A DNA stretch of 64,000 bases. It comes from Acidimicrobiales bacterium (GTDB lineage: Bacteria > Actinomycetota > Acidimicrobiia > Acidimicrobiales > MedAcidi-G1). Below the pieces are notes generated by a model. The model did no database searches. It was not told the origin of the DNA and worked only from the letters and a program-made list of their open reading frames with translations. Positions within the stretch are counted from its first letter, which is position 1, and the number at the start of each line of letters is the position of its first letter. The stretch is taken from contig JARQPW010000006.1 of the NCBI GenBank assembly GCA_029577135.1, positions 18,572 through 82,571 on the forward strand, given 5' to 3'. Below are positions 46,547-54,937 of this stretch, in pieces. A program made the position numbers and the translations under genes.

Positions 46547-47115
46547 CGCAGCGAGCCGCGGGCGCTGTTGATGAGGTCGTCGCCTTCGGCGTGGACGACG
46601 TAGCAGTGGACGCCTCGGAACTGGGCCACGTCGTGCTCGAAGTCGGTGCGATTCGGAACCAGCCAGGCGATCTCGAGTTCGGACAGCTCGTAGATGACGC
46701 CCACGAATTCGTCGAACGCCTCGTAACACTGTGAGCGGGCGAAGCTCTCCATCTCGCGGTCGCCTGGCCACGGGGCCCCCTGGCGGGCCGGGTGCTGGAC
46801 GTGCAGGTAGATCTCGGCCTGGTGGGGGAGTTCGCACGGCACGACCGTGTCGAACTCGATGTGCCGCTCCGCCTGGAACCACGAGTAGCGGTTGAAGCAC
46901 TGGCTTGCCGCGAGGTCGTGGAGGTTGACCATCTCGCCGTACCAGGTGGGCGGCTCCTCCTCGGCCACGGTCGGCCGGGCCTCGGGCAGGGTCGTGGCGG
47001 TGCCTGCGGCGGTCGTGGTGGTCCCGGCGCCGTCCCCGCCCTCCGGCGCTGCGCCGTCGCTCGCACAGGCAGACGCCATCAGGGAAACGGACAGCAGTAG
47101 GAGCAGAAGGCGCAC
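46543..47115 (-). CDS. Septum_form-domain lipoprotein
   Basis: A 190-residue lipoprotein: signal LLLLLLSVSLMASAC (Cys17), a short Thr-rich linker (TTTTAAGTATT), and a domain with conserved cysteines in SQCFNRYSW, VVPCELPHQAEIY, SQCYEAFDEFVG and GVHCYVVHAE. That Cys and PHxAE arrangement is the Septum_form/DUF4190-associated pattern of actinobacterial envelope proteins. Role unknown, probably cell envelope. It converges on the glycosidase with a 4-nt overlap, and a TACCCT box lies 6 nt before GTG 47115. Confidence 0.82.
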   Translation of the reverse strand: MRLLLLLLSVSLMASACASDGAAPEGGDGAGTTTTAAGTATTLPEARPTVAEEEPPTWYGEMVNLHDLAASQCFNRYSWFQAERHIEFDTVVPCELPHQAEIYLHVQHPARQGAPWPGDREMESFARSQCYEAFDEFVGVIYELSELEIAWLVPNRTDFEHDVAQFRGVHCYVVHAEGDDLINSARGSLR

Positions 47116-47121
47116 CGGGTC

Positions 47122-47127
47122 AGGGTA
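47122..47127 (-). promoter_or_regulatory. -10 box TACCCT, 6 nt before start at 47115
   Basis: TACCCT on the minus strand, 6 nt before the GTG of the Septum_form-type gene; back to back with the ccm promoter box. Confidence 0.55.
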
Positions 47128-47140
47128 CGTCCGGTGCCGG

Positions 47141-47146
47141 TACCGT
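47141..47146 (+). promoter_or_regulatory. -10 box TACCGT, 6 nt before ccmA start
   Basis: TACCGT followed by 6 nt and GTG 47153, the probable promoter of the whole ccm operon. Confidence 0.6.
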
Positions 47147-47152
47147 TGCGGT

Positions 47153-47818
47153 GTGTCCGTGGTCGAACTGAATGCTGCGGTCGCCCTGCTCGGACGCTTC
47201 CCTGCGCTGACCGGCGTGGACCTGCGCATCGAGGCAGGCGAGACCATCCTCCTGCAGGGCCCCAACGGGGCCGGCAAGACCACCCTGCTGCGGCTCTGCG
47301 CCGGCCTGTTGGCCCCCGAGTCCGGCACGGTGACGGTGCTCGGCCACGACCTCACGGCCGGCTCCGAGCGCCGGGCGGTGCGCCGACGGGTGGCGCTGCT
47401 GGGCCATTCGACCGGCCTCTACGAGGACCTCACGGTCGCCGAGAACGTCCGCTTCTGGGCCCGGGCCGCAGGCCTTGACGCCGAGTTGTCGGTGGAGCGG
47501 GTGGTCGGCGCCCTCCAACGCCTCGGCCTCGACGACGGGCTCCTCGACCTGCCCGTCCACCGGCTGTCGGCCGGCCAGCGGCGACGCACCTCGCTGGCGG
47601 CACTCGTCGTGCGCCGCCCGGAACTGTGGTTGCTCGACGAGCCCCACGCCGGCCTCGACCAGGCCGGGCGCAGCGTCGTCGACAAGCTCATCGGCGACGC
47701 CGTCGCCGCCGGGGGGACCGTGGTCGTGTCGTCGCACGAACTTGAACGGGTCCGCACGCTCTCGCCGCGTGTCGTGACGCTCGCCGGCGGCGCCGTTCAC
47801 CGGGACACGAGCCCATGA
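47153..47818 (+). CDS. ccmA: Haem exporter ATP-binding protein CcmA
   Basis: A 221-residue ABC ATPase. Walker [10 protein letters not shown] (about 38-46), signature LSAGQRRR and Walker B LWLLDEPHAGLD (the short H-A-G-L-D form typical of CcmA) are present. With CcmB it releases holo-CcmE from CcmCDE in System I cytochrome c maturation. First gene of the operon; its TGA overlaps the CcmB ATG. GTG 47153 is supported by the TACCGT box. Confidence 0.9.
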   Translation: MSVVELNAAVALLGRFPALTGVDLRIEAGETILLQGPNGAGKTTLLRLCAGLLAPESGTVTVLGHDLTAGSERRAVRRRVALLGHSTGLYEDLTVAENVRFWARAAGLDAELSVERVVGALQRLGLDDGLLDLPVHRLSAGQRRRTSLAALVVRRPELWLLDEPHAGLDQAGRSVVDKLIGDAVAAGGTVVVSSHELERVRTLSPRVVTLAGGAVHRDTSP

Positions 47819-48489
47819 GCCGCTTCTTCGCCGACGCCCGCCTGGTCGCCGCCAAGGACCTCCGCATCGAGGCCCGCTCGCGGGTCTTGCTCAACCAGGT
47901 GGCGCCCTTCGCCCTGCTGGTGCTGGTGCTGTTCGGGTTCGCCCTCGACGCCGACCAGCGCACGCTGCGGGCCTTCGCCCCCGGGCTGTTCTGGGTGGCG
48001 GTCCTGTTCTGCGCCCTGCTGGCGATCCAGCGGTCGGTGTCGGTCGAGCAGGCCGACGGGGCGCTCACCGGCCTGCGCCTCTCGGGCATGTCGCCGGCGG
48101 CGCTGTTCGTCGGCAAGGCGTCCGCCGTGTTCGTGCAGTTGGTGGTGCTCGAGGTGCTGCTGACCGCAGGGATCATCGTGCTCTACGGCAGCGAGGTCGA
48201 ACAGCCCCTGCTGGTGGTCGCCACCGGCCTGCTGGCGGCCGTCGCCGTGGCATGCACCGGTACCCTGTACGGTGCGCTGGCCTCGGGCCTCGGGGTGCGG
48301 GAGACCCTTCTCCCGATCCTGCTGCTCCCGGTGTTGGCTCCGGTGCTGATTGGCGCCACGCGGGCCTTCGACGACGCCCTCGGGAACGCCGCGGTCGACG
48401 GCTGGGCCTGGCTGGGCCTGCTGGCCGTGTTTGCCGTGGTCGCGACCGCGGGGGGCGCACTGGCCCACGGCGCACTGGTCGACGAGTAG
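47815..48489 (+). CDS. ccmB: Haem exporter protein CcmB
   Basis: A 224-residue membrane protein with six segments. FFADARLVAAKDLRIEARSRVLLNQV is the family start, followed by FAPGLFWVAVLFCALLAIQRSVSVEQADGAL. It partners CcmA in the ABC complex. Its ATG overlaps the ccmA stop (ATGA); ccmC begins 8 nt after its stop. Confidence 0.92.
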   Translation: MSRFFADARLVAAKDLRIEARSRVLLNQVAPFALLVLVLFGFALDADQRTLRAFAPGLFWVAVLFCALLAIQRSVSVEQADGALTGLRLSGMSPAALFVGKASAVFVQLVVLEVLLTAGIIVLYGSEVEQPLLVVATGLLAAVAVACTGTLYGALASGLGVRETLLPILLLPVLAPVLIGATRAFDDALGNAAVDGWAWLGLLAVFAVVATAGGALAHGALVDE

Positions 48490-48497
48490 AGGGTTCG

Positions 48498-49298
48498 ATG
48501 ACGGAGACCATGGAGACGACCGACACGACGGGCTCACGCGGCTCGCGCCTGCTCGGCGTCGTCACCCTGCTGGGCCTCGCCACGCTGCTGCTGTTCGCCT
48601 TCGCCCTGACCGAGCCCGACGTGCGGCTCCACCCCACGACCGGCCAGGAGATCGGCCAGTTCGATGCCGTGCGGCTCCTGTACCTGCACGTGCCACTGGC
48701 GGTGTTCACCTACGTGGCGTTCGTGTTGTGCGCCGTGGCGTCGGCCGGGTACCTGGTCAAGCGGACGGCCTGGTTCGACACGATGGCTTACGCCGCTGCC
48801 GAGGTGGGCACGGTGTTCTGCGGCCTGGTGCTGGTCACCGGCTCGATCTGGGGGCGGCCCGTCTGGAACACCTGGTGGGAGTGGGGTGATGTGCGCCTCA
48901 TGACGACGCTCGTGCTGTTCCTCATGTTCACCGGCTACCTGGCGTTGCGCCGGGCCACCGTCGATCCGCGGGCATCCGCCCGCCGGGGCGCGGTGGTGGC
49001 GCTGGTGGCGGTGCTCGACCTGCCAATCGTGAACCGCTCCGTCGAGTGGTGGGAGAACCGCACCCTGCACCAGAAGTCCACGCTGGGCGAGCTCAAGATC
49101 CAGGACCTCACGCTGTTCACGCTGATGCTCGGGTTCCTCGTGTTGGGGCTGGTGCTGGCGTGGCTGCTGCTGCACCGCTTCCGGGTGGGCTGGCTCGAAC
49201 GGGAGGACGCCGGGCACGGCGTGGCCACCGCCATTGCCGAACGGCGAGCCGACATCGACGAGGGCGACGTGGACGCCGCCGTGGGGGAGGGCGCATGA
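48498..49298 (+). CDS. ccmC: Haem handling protein CcmC
   Basis: A 266-residue six-helix protein. The tryptophan-rich segment WGRPVWNTWWEWGD (about residues 117-130) binds haem at the outer face, and the two conserved His are in YLHVPLAVF and RTLHQKST. It loads haem on CcmE. Its stop overlaps a tiny ATG (see finding) before ccmD. The N-terminus MTETMETTDTTGSRG is polar and not conserved. Confidence 0.93.
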   Translation: MTETMETTDTTGSRGSRLLGVVTLLGLATLLLFAFALTEPDVRLHPTTGQEIGQFDAVRLLYLHVPLAVFTYVAFVLCAVASAGYLVKRTAWFDTMAYAAAEVGTVFCGLVLVTGSIWGRPVWNTWWEWGDVRLMTTLVLFLMFTGYLALRRATVDPRASARRGAVVALVAVLDLPIVNRSVEWWENRTLHQKSTLGELKIQDLTLFTLMLGFLVLGLVLAWLLLHRFRVGWLEREDAGHGVATAIAERRADIDEGDVDAAVGEGA

Positions 49299-49342
49299 CG
49301 CACCGGAACGCGTCCAGCCGGGGAGCGCACACATGACGCACC
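49294..49342. repeat. 11-bp direct repeat around the ccmC-ccmD junction
   Basis: CATGACGCACC occurs at 49294-49304 and again at 49332-49342. Each includes an ATG; the second is the ccmD start. Confidence 0.7.
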
Positions 49343-49488
49343 TCGGCTACCTGATCGCCGGCTGGGGCATCGCCCTGGGCGTACTTGCCGCCTACGCGGC
49401 CTCGATCGTGCGCCGCGGCCGCGACCTCGCCCGCAGGGTCCCGGTCGGGCGCTCCCGCTGGCTGACATCCCCCGGCGAAGACGCCTGA
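49333..49488 (+). CDS. ccmD: CcmD-like small membrane protein
   Basis: A 51-residue protein with one membrane helix (YLIAGWGIALGVLAAYAASIV, about 5-25) and a basic tail RRGRDLARRVPVGRSRW. Position between ccmC and ccmE and this topology identify it as CcmD, which holds CcmC and CcmE together. Sequence similarity alone would not decide. GGGGAG precedes ATG 49333. Confidence 0.8.
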   Translation: MTHLGYLIAGWGIALGVLAAYAASIVRRGRDLARRVPVGRSRWLTSPGEDA

Positions 49489-49492
49489 CCCC

Positions 49493-50017
49493 GTGGCTGA
49501 CGATCTCGACCTGACGCCGTCACCCGGACGGCCGGAACCGTCCCGTCGGCGGGCCGTGCCGATCCTCGTCACGTTGCTGGTCGTGGCGGCGATCGTGGGC
49601 GTTCTCGTCAAGACCCTGGGCGACGCCACGCTCGTCTTCCACGAGGTCGACGCAGCCGTCGAACTGCGGGCCGACCTCGGCGACGGTCGCTTCCGGGTCG
49701 TCGGTACGCCGCTGCCCGGCCTGCTCGAGACCAGAGTCGACGGCGAGTCGGCCGTGGTGTTCACCCTCTGTTCGGCTGGCGCCTACGCCGACGTCGTCCA
49801 CGTGGGCGACCCGGCCGAACTGTTCCAGCCCGGCGTGCCGGTCGTGCTCCAGGGCGCCTGGAAGGCCGGCAGCGTCCCCGGCATCGCCGGCCTCGACGCA
49901 CCGGCCGACGACGGCTGGCACCTGCGGACCGACCACATGGTCGTCAAGCACGACAACGACTACCGGGTCGAGGAAGGGCGTCAGGCCGACATCGCCGCCT
50001 GCGGCGCCACCGGCTGA
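49493..50017 (+). CDS. ccmE: Haem chaperone CcmE
   Basis: A 174-residue anchored protein: one membrane helix near residues 22-40 and an OB-fold domain. The haem-attaching His153 lies in VVKHDNDYR, close to the HDENY of proteobacterial CcmE; Tyr157 is the axial ligand. It takes haem from CcmC to CcmF. The start GTG 49493 follows the ccmD stop by 4 nt. Confidence 0.9.
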   Translation: MADDLDLTPSPGRPEPSRRRAVPILVTLLVVAAIVGVLVKTLGDATLVFHEVDAAVELRADLGDGRFRVVGTPLPGLLETRVDGESAVVFTLCSAGAYADVVHVGDPAELFQPGVPVVLQGAWKAGSVPGIAGLDAPADDGWHLRTDHMVVKHDNDYRVEEGRQADIAACGATG

Positions 50018-50053
50018 CCGCACCACGGTGACGGCGCCGCCATACTCCACCCC

Positions 50054-52033
50054 ATGAACGCCACGCTGGGCTCCGGGTTCGTCGCCCTGGGCCTGACGGC
50101 CTCGCTGCTCGGCGTCCTCAACGCCGTGCGGGGCCTCGCCACCCGCAATGGCGTCCACCTGGCACGGACCCGCTGGTACGTCGCCGCCGTGGCGGTCGCC
50201 GCCGTCGGACAGTTCGCCGTCATGGAACGGGCTCTCATCACCCGCGACTTCACCGTGGCGTTCGTGGCCCAGCACGGCAGCCACCGCACGCCCGCGTTGT
50301 TCAACGTGGCGACCCTCTGGTCGGCGCTCGAGGGCTCGATCCTGCTGTGGGTGCTGATCCTGGTCGGCTACCTCGTGTTCGTCGCCCGCCGGTTCCGGAA
50401 CCGGCTCAGCGACCCGATGGTCGGTTGGGTGCTGCTCGTCCTGCTGGCCGTCTGCGCCTACTTCTTCCTGCTCCTGGCCGGTCCGGCCCACCCGTTCGGC
50501 CGGTTCGACCCGTGGCCCGGGTTCGACGGCCCCGGCCCCAACCCGCTGCTCCAGAACCACGTGCTCATGGCGTTCCACCCGCCGGTGCTGTACCTCGGGT
50601 ACGTCGGGTTCACGGTGCCGTTCGCCTTCGCCGTCGCGTCGCTCGCCACCGGGCGGCTGGGAGAGGACTGGCTGCTCGAGACCCGCCGCTGGACGCTGCT
50701 GGCCTGGGGCTGCCTCACCGTCGGGATCCTGCTGGGTGCCTGGTGGTCGTACGAGGTGCTCGGCTGGGGCGGCTACTGGGCGTGGGACCCGGTCGAGAAC
50801 GCCTCGTTCCTGCCGTGGCTGACCGGCACCGCCTACCTCCACTCGGTGATGGTCCAGGAGCGGCGCGGGATGCTGCGGGTCTGGAACCTTTCACTGCTGT
50901 GTTCCACGTTCGCCCTCACGATCCTCGGCACGTTCATCACCCGCTCGGGGGTGCTCGAGTCGGTGCACTCGTTCACCGAGTCGGCGATCGGGCCGATGCT
51001 GCTCGCCTTCTTCGCCGTGATCGTAACGACCGCCGTGGGCTTGATCGCCTGGCGGGGCGACGACCTGCGGGCCGAAGGGTCGATCGACTCGCCGGTTTCG
51101 CGCACCGGGGCGTTCCTCGCCAACAACCTGCTCTTCGGGGCGTTCGCCTTCGTGGTGCTGCTCGGCACGATGTTCCCGCTGCTGGTCGAGGCCACCAACG
51201 GCGACCGCATCTCGGTGGGCAACCCCTACTTCGAGCGCATGACCATGCCGATCGGGTTCCTGCTGCTGTTCATGATGGCGGTGGCGCCGGCCCTGCCGTG
51301 GGGGCGGGCGGGCAGCGAGGTGCTGGCGAAGCGCCTGCAGTGGCCGGCGACGGCGGGTGTGGCCTCCATGGTGGTCGCCGTGGCGCTCGGCGGGCGCGGG
51401 TGGGTGACGGTGCTCGCCGTCGGCCTGGCCGGGTTCGCCTGCGGCGGAGCGGTGCGCCAGCTGGCGCTGGAGGTTCGCTCGCGGGGGCTACGCGGGTTCG
51501 TCGGACGGTCGAGCGGCGGCATGGTCGTGCACGTCGGCGTGGCGATCGTGGCCGTGGCGTTCGCCTGCTCGTCGTCGTACCTGCGCCAGGCCGAGGTGCG
51601 CTTCACCGATCCGGGCGACCGGGCCGTGGTCTCCGGCCACGAGCTGGTCTTCGACGGCCTCGAGTGGGTCGAACTGGCCGAGAAGGACGAGGTCCGGGTG
51701 CGGGTTCTGGTGGATGGCGAAACGTTCACGCCGGCGATCACGTTCTTCCCGTTCGCCGGACAGACCATCGGCACGCCGACCACGCGCTCGACCTGGTGGG
51801 ACGATCTGCAGCTCTCGGTGCTGGCCGTGCCCGAAGAGGCCGGCAACGACACGATCGTGCGGGTCACCGTGCAGCCGCTGGTCTGGTGGATCTGGTACGG
51901 CGGTGGGGTCATGGCCTTCGGGACGTTGCTGGCCGCCGTGCCCGACCGGCGACGACGGCGCGAAGAAGAGGCGCCGAAGGGAGCGGAGGGGGCGACACCC
52001 GAATCTTCCAGAGGACAAGGGGTTTCCGCGTGA
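50054..52033 (+). CDS. ccmF: Cytochrome c haem lyase subunit CcmF
   Basis: A 659-residue multi-spanning protein. The WWD-type haem region spans residues 230-256 (WWSYEVLGWGG, then YWAWDPVENASFLPWL), and conserved periplasmic His residues are in FVAQHGSHRTP, NHVLMAFHPP and AYLHSVMVQ. It attaches haem from CcmE to apocytochromes. It is the largest gene of the operon, and its TGA overlaps the ccmG GTG. Confidence 0.95.
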   Translation: MNATLGSGFVALGLTASLLGVLNAVRGLATRNGVHLARTRWYVAAVAVAAVGQFAVMERALITRDFTVAFVAQHGSHRTPALFNVATLWSALEGSILLWVLILVGYLVFVARRFRNRLSDPMVGWVLLVLLAVCAYFFLLLAGPAHPFGRFDPWPGFDGPGPNPLLQNHVLMAFHPPVLYLGYVGFTVPFAFAVASLATGRLGEDWLLETRRWTLLAWGCLTVGILLGAWWSYEVLGWGGYWAWDPVENASFLPWLTGTAYLHSVMVQERRGMLRVWNLSLLCSTFALTILGTFITRSGVLESVHSFTESAIGPMLLAFFAVIVTTAVGLIAWRGDDLRAEGSIDSPVSRTGAFLANNLLFGAFAFVVLLGTMFPLLVEATNGDRISVGNPYFERMTMPIGFLLLFMMAVAPALPWGRAGSEVLAKRLQWPATAGVASMVVAVALGGRGWVTVLAVGLAGFACGGAVRQLALEVRSRGLRGFVGRSSGGMVVHVGVAIVAVAFACSSSYLRQAEVRFTDPGDRAVVSGHELVFDGLEWVELAEKDEVRVRVLVDGETFTPAITFFPFAGQTIGTPTTRSTWWDDLQLSVLAVPEEAGNDTIVRVTVQPLVWWIWYGGGVMAFGTLLAAVPDRRRRREEEAPKGAEGATPESSRGQGVSA

Positions 52034-52560
52034 GCCCGGTGCGTAGCGCGGCGATCGCCGTGGGACTCGTGATGGCGGTCCTCGTCGGCGTGATGGCCAC
52101 CCGCGACTCCGGCCCGAACAGGATCTCCACGCACCTGGTCGGACAACCCGCTCCGCCTCTGGTCGGCACCACCATCGACGGCGAGCAGTGGGACCTGGAC
52201 GCCCAGCGGGGCCGCTGGGTGCTCGTCAACTTCTTCTCCACGACCTGCGTGCCGTGCATCGTCGAGCACCCCGAGCTGGTCGCCTTCGCCGAGGCCCACG
52301 CCGAGGCCGACGACGCCCGGGTGGTGAGCGTGGCCTTCGACGATTCGGCGGCGGCCATCGAGAAGTTCTTCCGGGAGCGGGGTGGCGGCTGGCCGGTGCT
52401 GGCCATGCGCACCGGGCACATTGCCGTCGACTGGGGGGTCATCGCCGTGCCCGAGTCGTACCTGGTCTCCCCGTCGGGGCACGTGGCCGCCAAGGTCGTC
52501 GGAGGCATCGAGCTGGCGGAGCTCGAGGCGCTGCTCGCCGAGGCGCGGGGCGGCGCATGA
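52030..52560 (+). CDS. ccmG: Thioredoxin-like thiol:disulfide oxidoreductase CcmG/DsbE
   Basis: A 176-residue membrane-anchored thioredoxin (helix about 7-22). The active site is FFSTTCVPCIVEH (Cys73, Cys76); the Trp normally preceding the first Cys is replaced by Thr, while the cis-Pro loop GVIAVPESYLV is kept. It reduces apocytochrome c thiols before haem attachment. Its start and stop overlap the flanking ccm genes by 4 nt each. Confidence 0.9.
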   Translation: MSPVRSAAIAVGLVMAVLVGVMATRDSGPNRISTHLVGQPAPPLVGTTIDGEQWDLDAQRGRWVLVNFFSTTCVPCIVEHPELVAFAEAHAEADDARVVSVAFDDSAAAIEKFFRERGGGWPVLAMRTGHIAVDWGVIAVPESYLVSPSGHVAAKVVGGIELAELEALLAEARGGA

Positions 52561-53789
52561 GTGGCGTCCCGGGGTCCCGCCGGGCGGTCTGGGCGCTGTT
52601 GTTGGTCGTCGCCGTCGGCACGCTGGTCGTGGCCGAGGTGGCCGAACGTCCGGCGCTCACCAACGCCGACCGGGCGCACCACCTGGCGCAGGAGTTCGCC
52701 TGCCCGGTGTGCGCCGGCCAGTCGGTGGCCGAGTCCGACGTGCCGATCGCCCGCACCATCCGGGTCTCGATCGCCTCGATGGTCGATGGTGGTGCCACCG
52801 ACGACGACATCCGCACGATGCTCGTCGCCCGCTTCGGCGAGGACATCGACTACACGCCCAGCGGCAGCGGCCTGACGGGCCTCGTCTGGGTGCTGCCGGT
52901 GCTCGCCGCCGCCGCTGCGGTGGTTGCCGTGGCGCTTGCCATGCGCCGCTGGAAGGGGAGCGGCGAGGGGGAGGGCGGCCCGACTCCGGTCCGGCCCTTC
53001 GTGCTGGCCGGCGTGGGCATCGTGGCGGTGCTGGCCGGCGTGCTGGTGGCGCAGCTCTCGGGGAGCCGGGGTATGGGCGACACGCTGTCGGGCGACATCC
53101 GCCTGTCGACCCGGACGCTGCTGATCGAGGCGGGCGTTGCGCCCACCGACGAGGCCATCGAGCTCTACACGCAGGTGCTCGAGCTCCAGCCCTCCAACGC
53201 CGAGGCATTGGCCTACCGGGGCTGGGCGCACCGTCGCAGCGGAGACGCAGTGGCCGCCCGGGCCGACCTCGAGGCGGCCGTCGAGTCCGATCCCACGTAC
53301 CCTGATGCCCGGGTGTTCCGGGCCTCGCAGCGGCTCGTCGACGGCGACGCCAACGGCGCTTCCCAGGACCTCATGGCGCTCGACCAGCTCGACGCCCCAC
53401 CGATCGTCGGCGACCTGCTGGCGGCCACCCGGCTGCGCGAGCGCGTGGCGGCGGCGCTGATCGACGGTGGCGGGCTCGTCGCCGCACTCGACCTGCTCGA
53501 CTCGGGCCTCGCCGCCGACCCGGCAACCGCCGGGTTGCTGGCCGAGCGGGGCTGGCTGCTGGCCCGCACCGGTGAGCCGGAGCTGGTCGACATCGGCGTG
53601 GCGTCACTCGACGAGGCGGTGGCGGCCGACCCGCTGCACCCCCACGCCCTGGCCTATCGGGCGGTCGTGCGCTCCGTCCTCCTCGGCGACTCAGCCGGAG
53701 CCACCGCCGATGCCACCGAGTTCGCCTCCCTCCCCGAGCAGCCGGCCGACCTCACCGCCCTCCTCGAGTCCGAGGGCCTGCTGGGCTAA
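52557..53789 (+). CDS. ccmH: CcmH fused to a CcmI-like TPR region
   Basis: A 410-residue protein. Residues 1-130 are CcmH: a membrane helix, FACPVCAGQSVAES with the redox pair Cys49/Cys52, and MLVARFGEDIDY, then a second helix. Residues 140-170 hold a third helix, and from about 195 TPR repeats (EAIELYTQVLELQPSNAEALAYRGW, then ADLEAAVESDPTYPDA) match the periplasmic part of CcmI. The fusion combines thiol reduction and apocytochrome capture in one chain, as in NrfG/CcmH-type fusions. Last gene of the operon. Confidence 0.9.
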   Translation: MSGVPGSRRAVWALLLVVAVGTLVVAEVAERPALTNADRAHHLAQEFACPVCAGQSVAESDVPIARTIRVSIASMVDGGATDDDIRTMLVARFGEDIDYTPSGSGLTGLVWVLPVLAAAAAVVAVALAMRRWKGSGEGEGGPTPVRPFVLAGVGIVAVLAGVLVAQLSGSRGMGDTLSGDIRLSTRTLLIEAGVAPTDEAIELYTQVLELQPSNAEALAYRGWAHRRSGDAVAARADLEAAVESDPTYPDARVFRASQRLVDGDANGASQDLMALDQLDAPPIVGDLLAATRLRERVAAALIDGGGLVAALDLLDSGLAADPATAGLLAERGWLLARTGEPELVDIGVASLDEAVAADPLHPHALAYRAVVRSVLLGDSAGATADATEFASLPEQPADLTALLESEGLLG

Positions 53790-54280
53790 CAACCTTGTCC
53801 CGGGCGGGCGCGGTAGTGGCCGTGGGTGATGCGGCCGTCCTCGACGGTGAGCTCCCAGACCGAGGCCATGGCGCAGCCACGGACGCCGCTCACTTGCATG
53901 CCGTCGAACATCAGGTCGCGCAGCACCTCGGGGATCACGTCGGCGTGGCTGCAGAGGACGGAGAACCCGTTGCCGTTCGCCCGGGCCAGCTCCCGGACCA
54001 GATCCGTGGTCGCCGCTGCGCCCTCCTCGAACAGGGCCGGGTGGACGACCAGGTCGGTGTCGGTCCGCTGGGTCAGCGGGGCGACCGTCTGCTGGCAGCG
54101 CACGGCCCGGCTCGTGAGGATCGCGGCCAGGGGCGAGTCGCCGTACGCCTCGGCCAGGGACTCGGCCTGGACCCGGCCATGGTCGTCGAGGGGGCGATCC
54201 ACGTCGTCGCCCCACCAGCGGTAGCGGTCGCCGGCCGAGGCGTGGCGGACGAGGAGGATCACTGGGGGAATGCCGCTCAA
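53786..54280 (-). CDS. Histidine phosphatase, SixA-like
   Basis: A 164-residue histidine phosphatase: ILLVRHASAGDRYRW with the phosphohistidine, SRAVRCQQTVAPL and VLCSHADVIPEVL. The RHAxAG variant and small size match SixA-like enzymes acting on phosphohistidine or small phosphates. The frame starts at TTG 54280, which overlaps the TGA of the gene upstream (TTGA), or at GTG 54262; neither has a clear ribosome site. It converges on ccmH with a 4-nt overlap. Confidence 0.83.
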   Translation of the reverse strand: MSGIPPVILLVRHASAGDRYRWWGDDVDRPLDDHGRVQAESLAEAYGDSPLAAILTSRAVRCQQTVAPLTQRTDTDLVVHPALFEEGAAATTDLVRELARANGNGFSVLCSHADVIPEVLRDLMFDGMQVSGVRGCAMASVWELTVEDGRITHGHYRARPGQGC

Positions 54281-54831
54281 CGCAGGGCCCGGAGGCCGAC
54301 GAGGATCCCGGGCAGGGCACCGAGGGCGGCATCCACGTCGGCGTCGGTCGTGTTCCAGCCGACGGAGAGCCGCTGCGATCGGTGGGCATCGACGCCCATG
54401 GCCTCGAGCACCGGCGAGGGCTCCAGCCCCTCGGAGGCACAGGCACTGCCGGAGTGGGCGGCCACGCCGGCCCGGTCGACGCCGACCACCGTGACCGGGC
54501 CCTCACGGTCGGCGCAGTGGCGAACCGCCGAGTGCTCGACGGCGGCGGGCCCGGAGCGCGTTTTCTGGCCTTCGGCATCACGACGTGCCGCTCCGTGGCA
54601 GGCCAGGGCGATCGACTCCGTCGCCCCCGACGTGAACACCACATCCTGGTTGCGGGCGCCCAGCAGGTCGGCCACCTGTTGGCGGGCCACCTCGACGGCA
54701 TGGCGGGCAGCCAGGGCCTCCTCGTGGATGCGCCCCGGATCGGCGTCCAGTCCGAGGGCAGCCGTCAGGGCGTCACGGGCGGCAGGACGCAGCAGCGAGG
54801 TCGAAGCATGGTCGAGATAGTGGCGGGTCAC
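54277..54831 (-). pseudogene. Cysteine desulfurase (NifS/IscS-like) with large in-frame internal deletion
   Basis: Only 184 residues are encoded where about 370-390 are expected. Residues 1-119 match the N-terminal part (YLDHASTSLLRP, DPGRIHEEALAAR, VVFTSGATESIALA, AAVEHSAVRHCA) and residues 122-184 match the extreme C-terminal part (AAHSGSACASEGLEPSPVLEAMGVDA, RLSVGWNTTDADV). Everything between, including the PLP-binding Lys region (normally SGHKxxGPxG) and the Asp that contacts PLP, is missing, with the junction near residue 120 (about 54474). Reading frame, start, stop and the catalytic Cys131 are intact, so a short protein could be made, but it cannot bind PLP normally. It lies in an Fe-S setting, downstream of a SufR-like gene and near mrp. 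Confidence 0.8.
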
Positions 54832-54937
54832 GGGTACATGCTGACGACGATGGGGTCTGGCTTCGCGCCTGATCAGGAGCCGGAATCTGCTTCTGGGACG
54901 GGGGAGGGCATCGCCGGGCGCCTGCTCGCCTCCCCGC

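Noticed and set aside
53786..54280. Alpha-ribazole phosphatase (CobC) linked to the B12 theme
   Set aside because: The gene is over 20 kb from the B12 operon, the RHAxAG variant fits SixA better, and no other cob genes are near.
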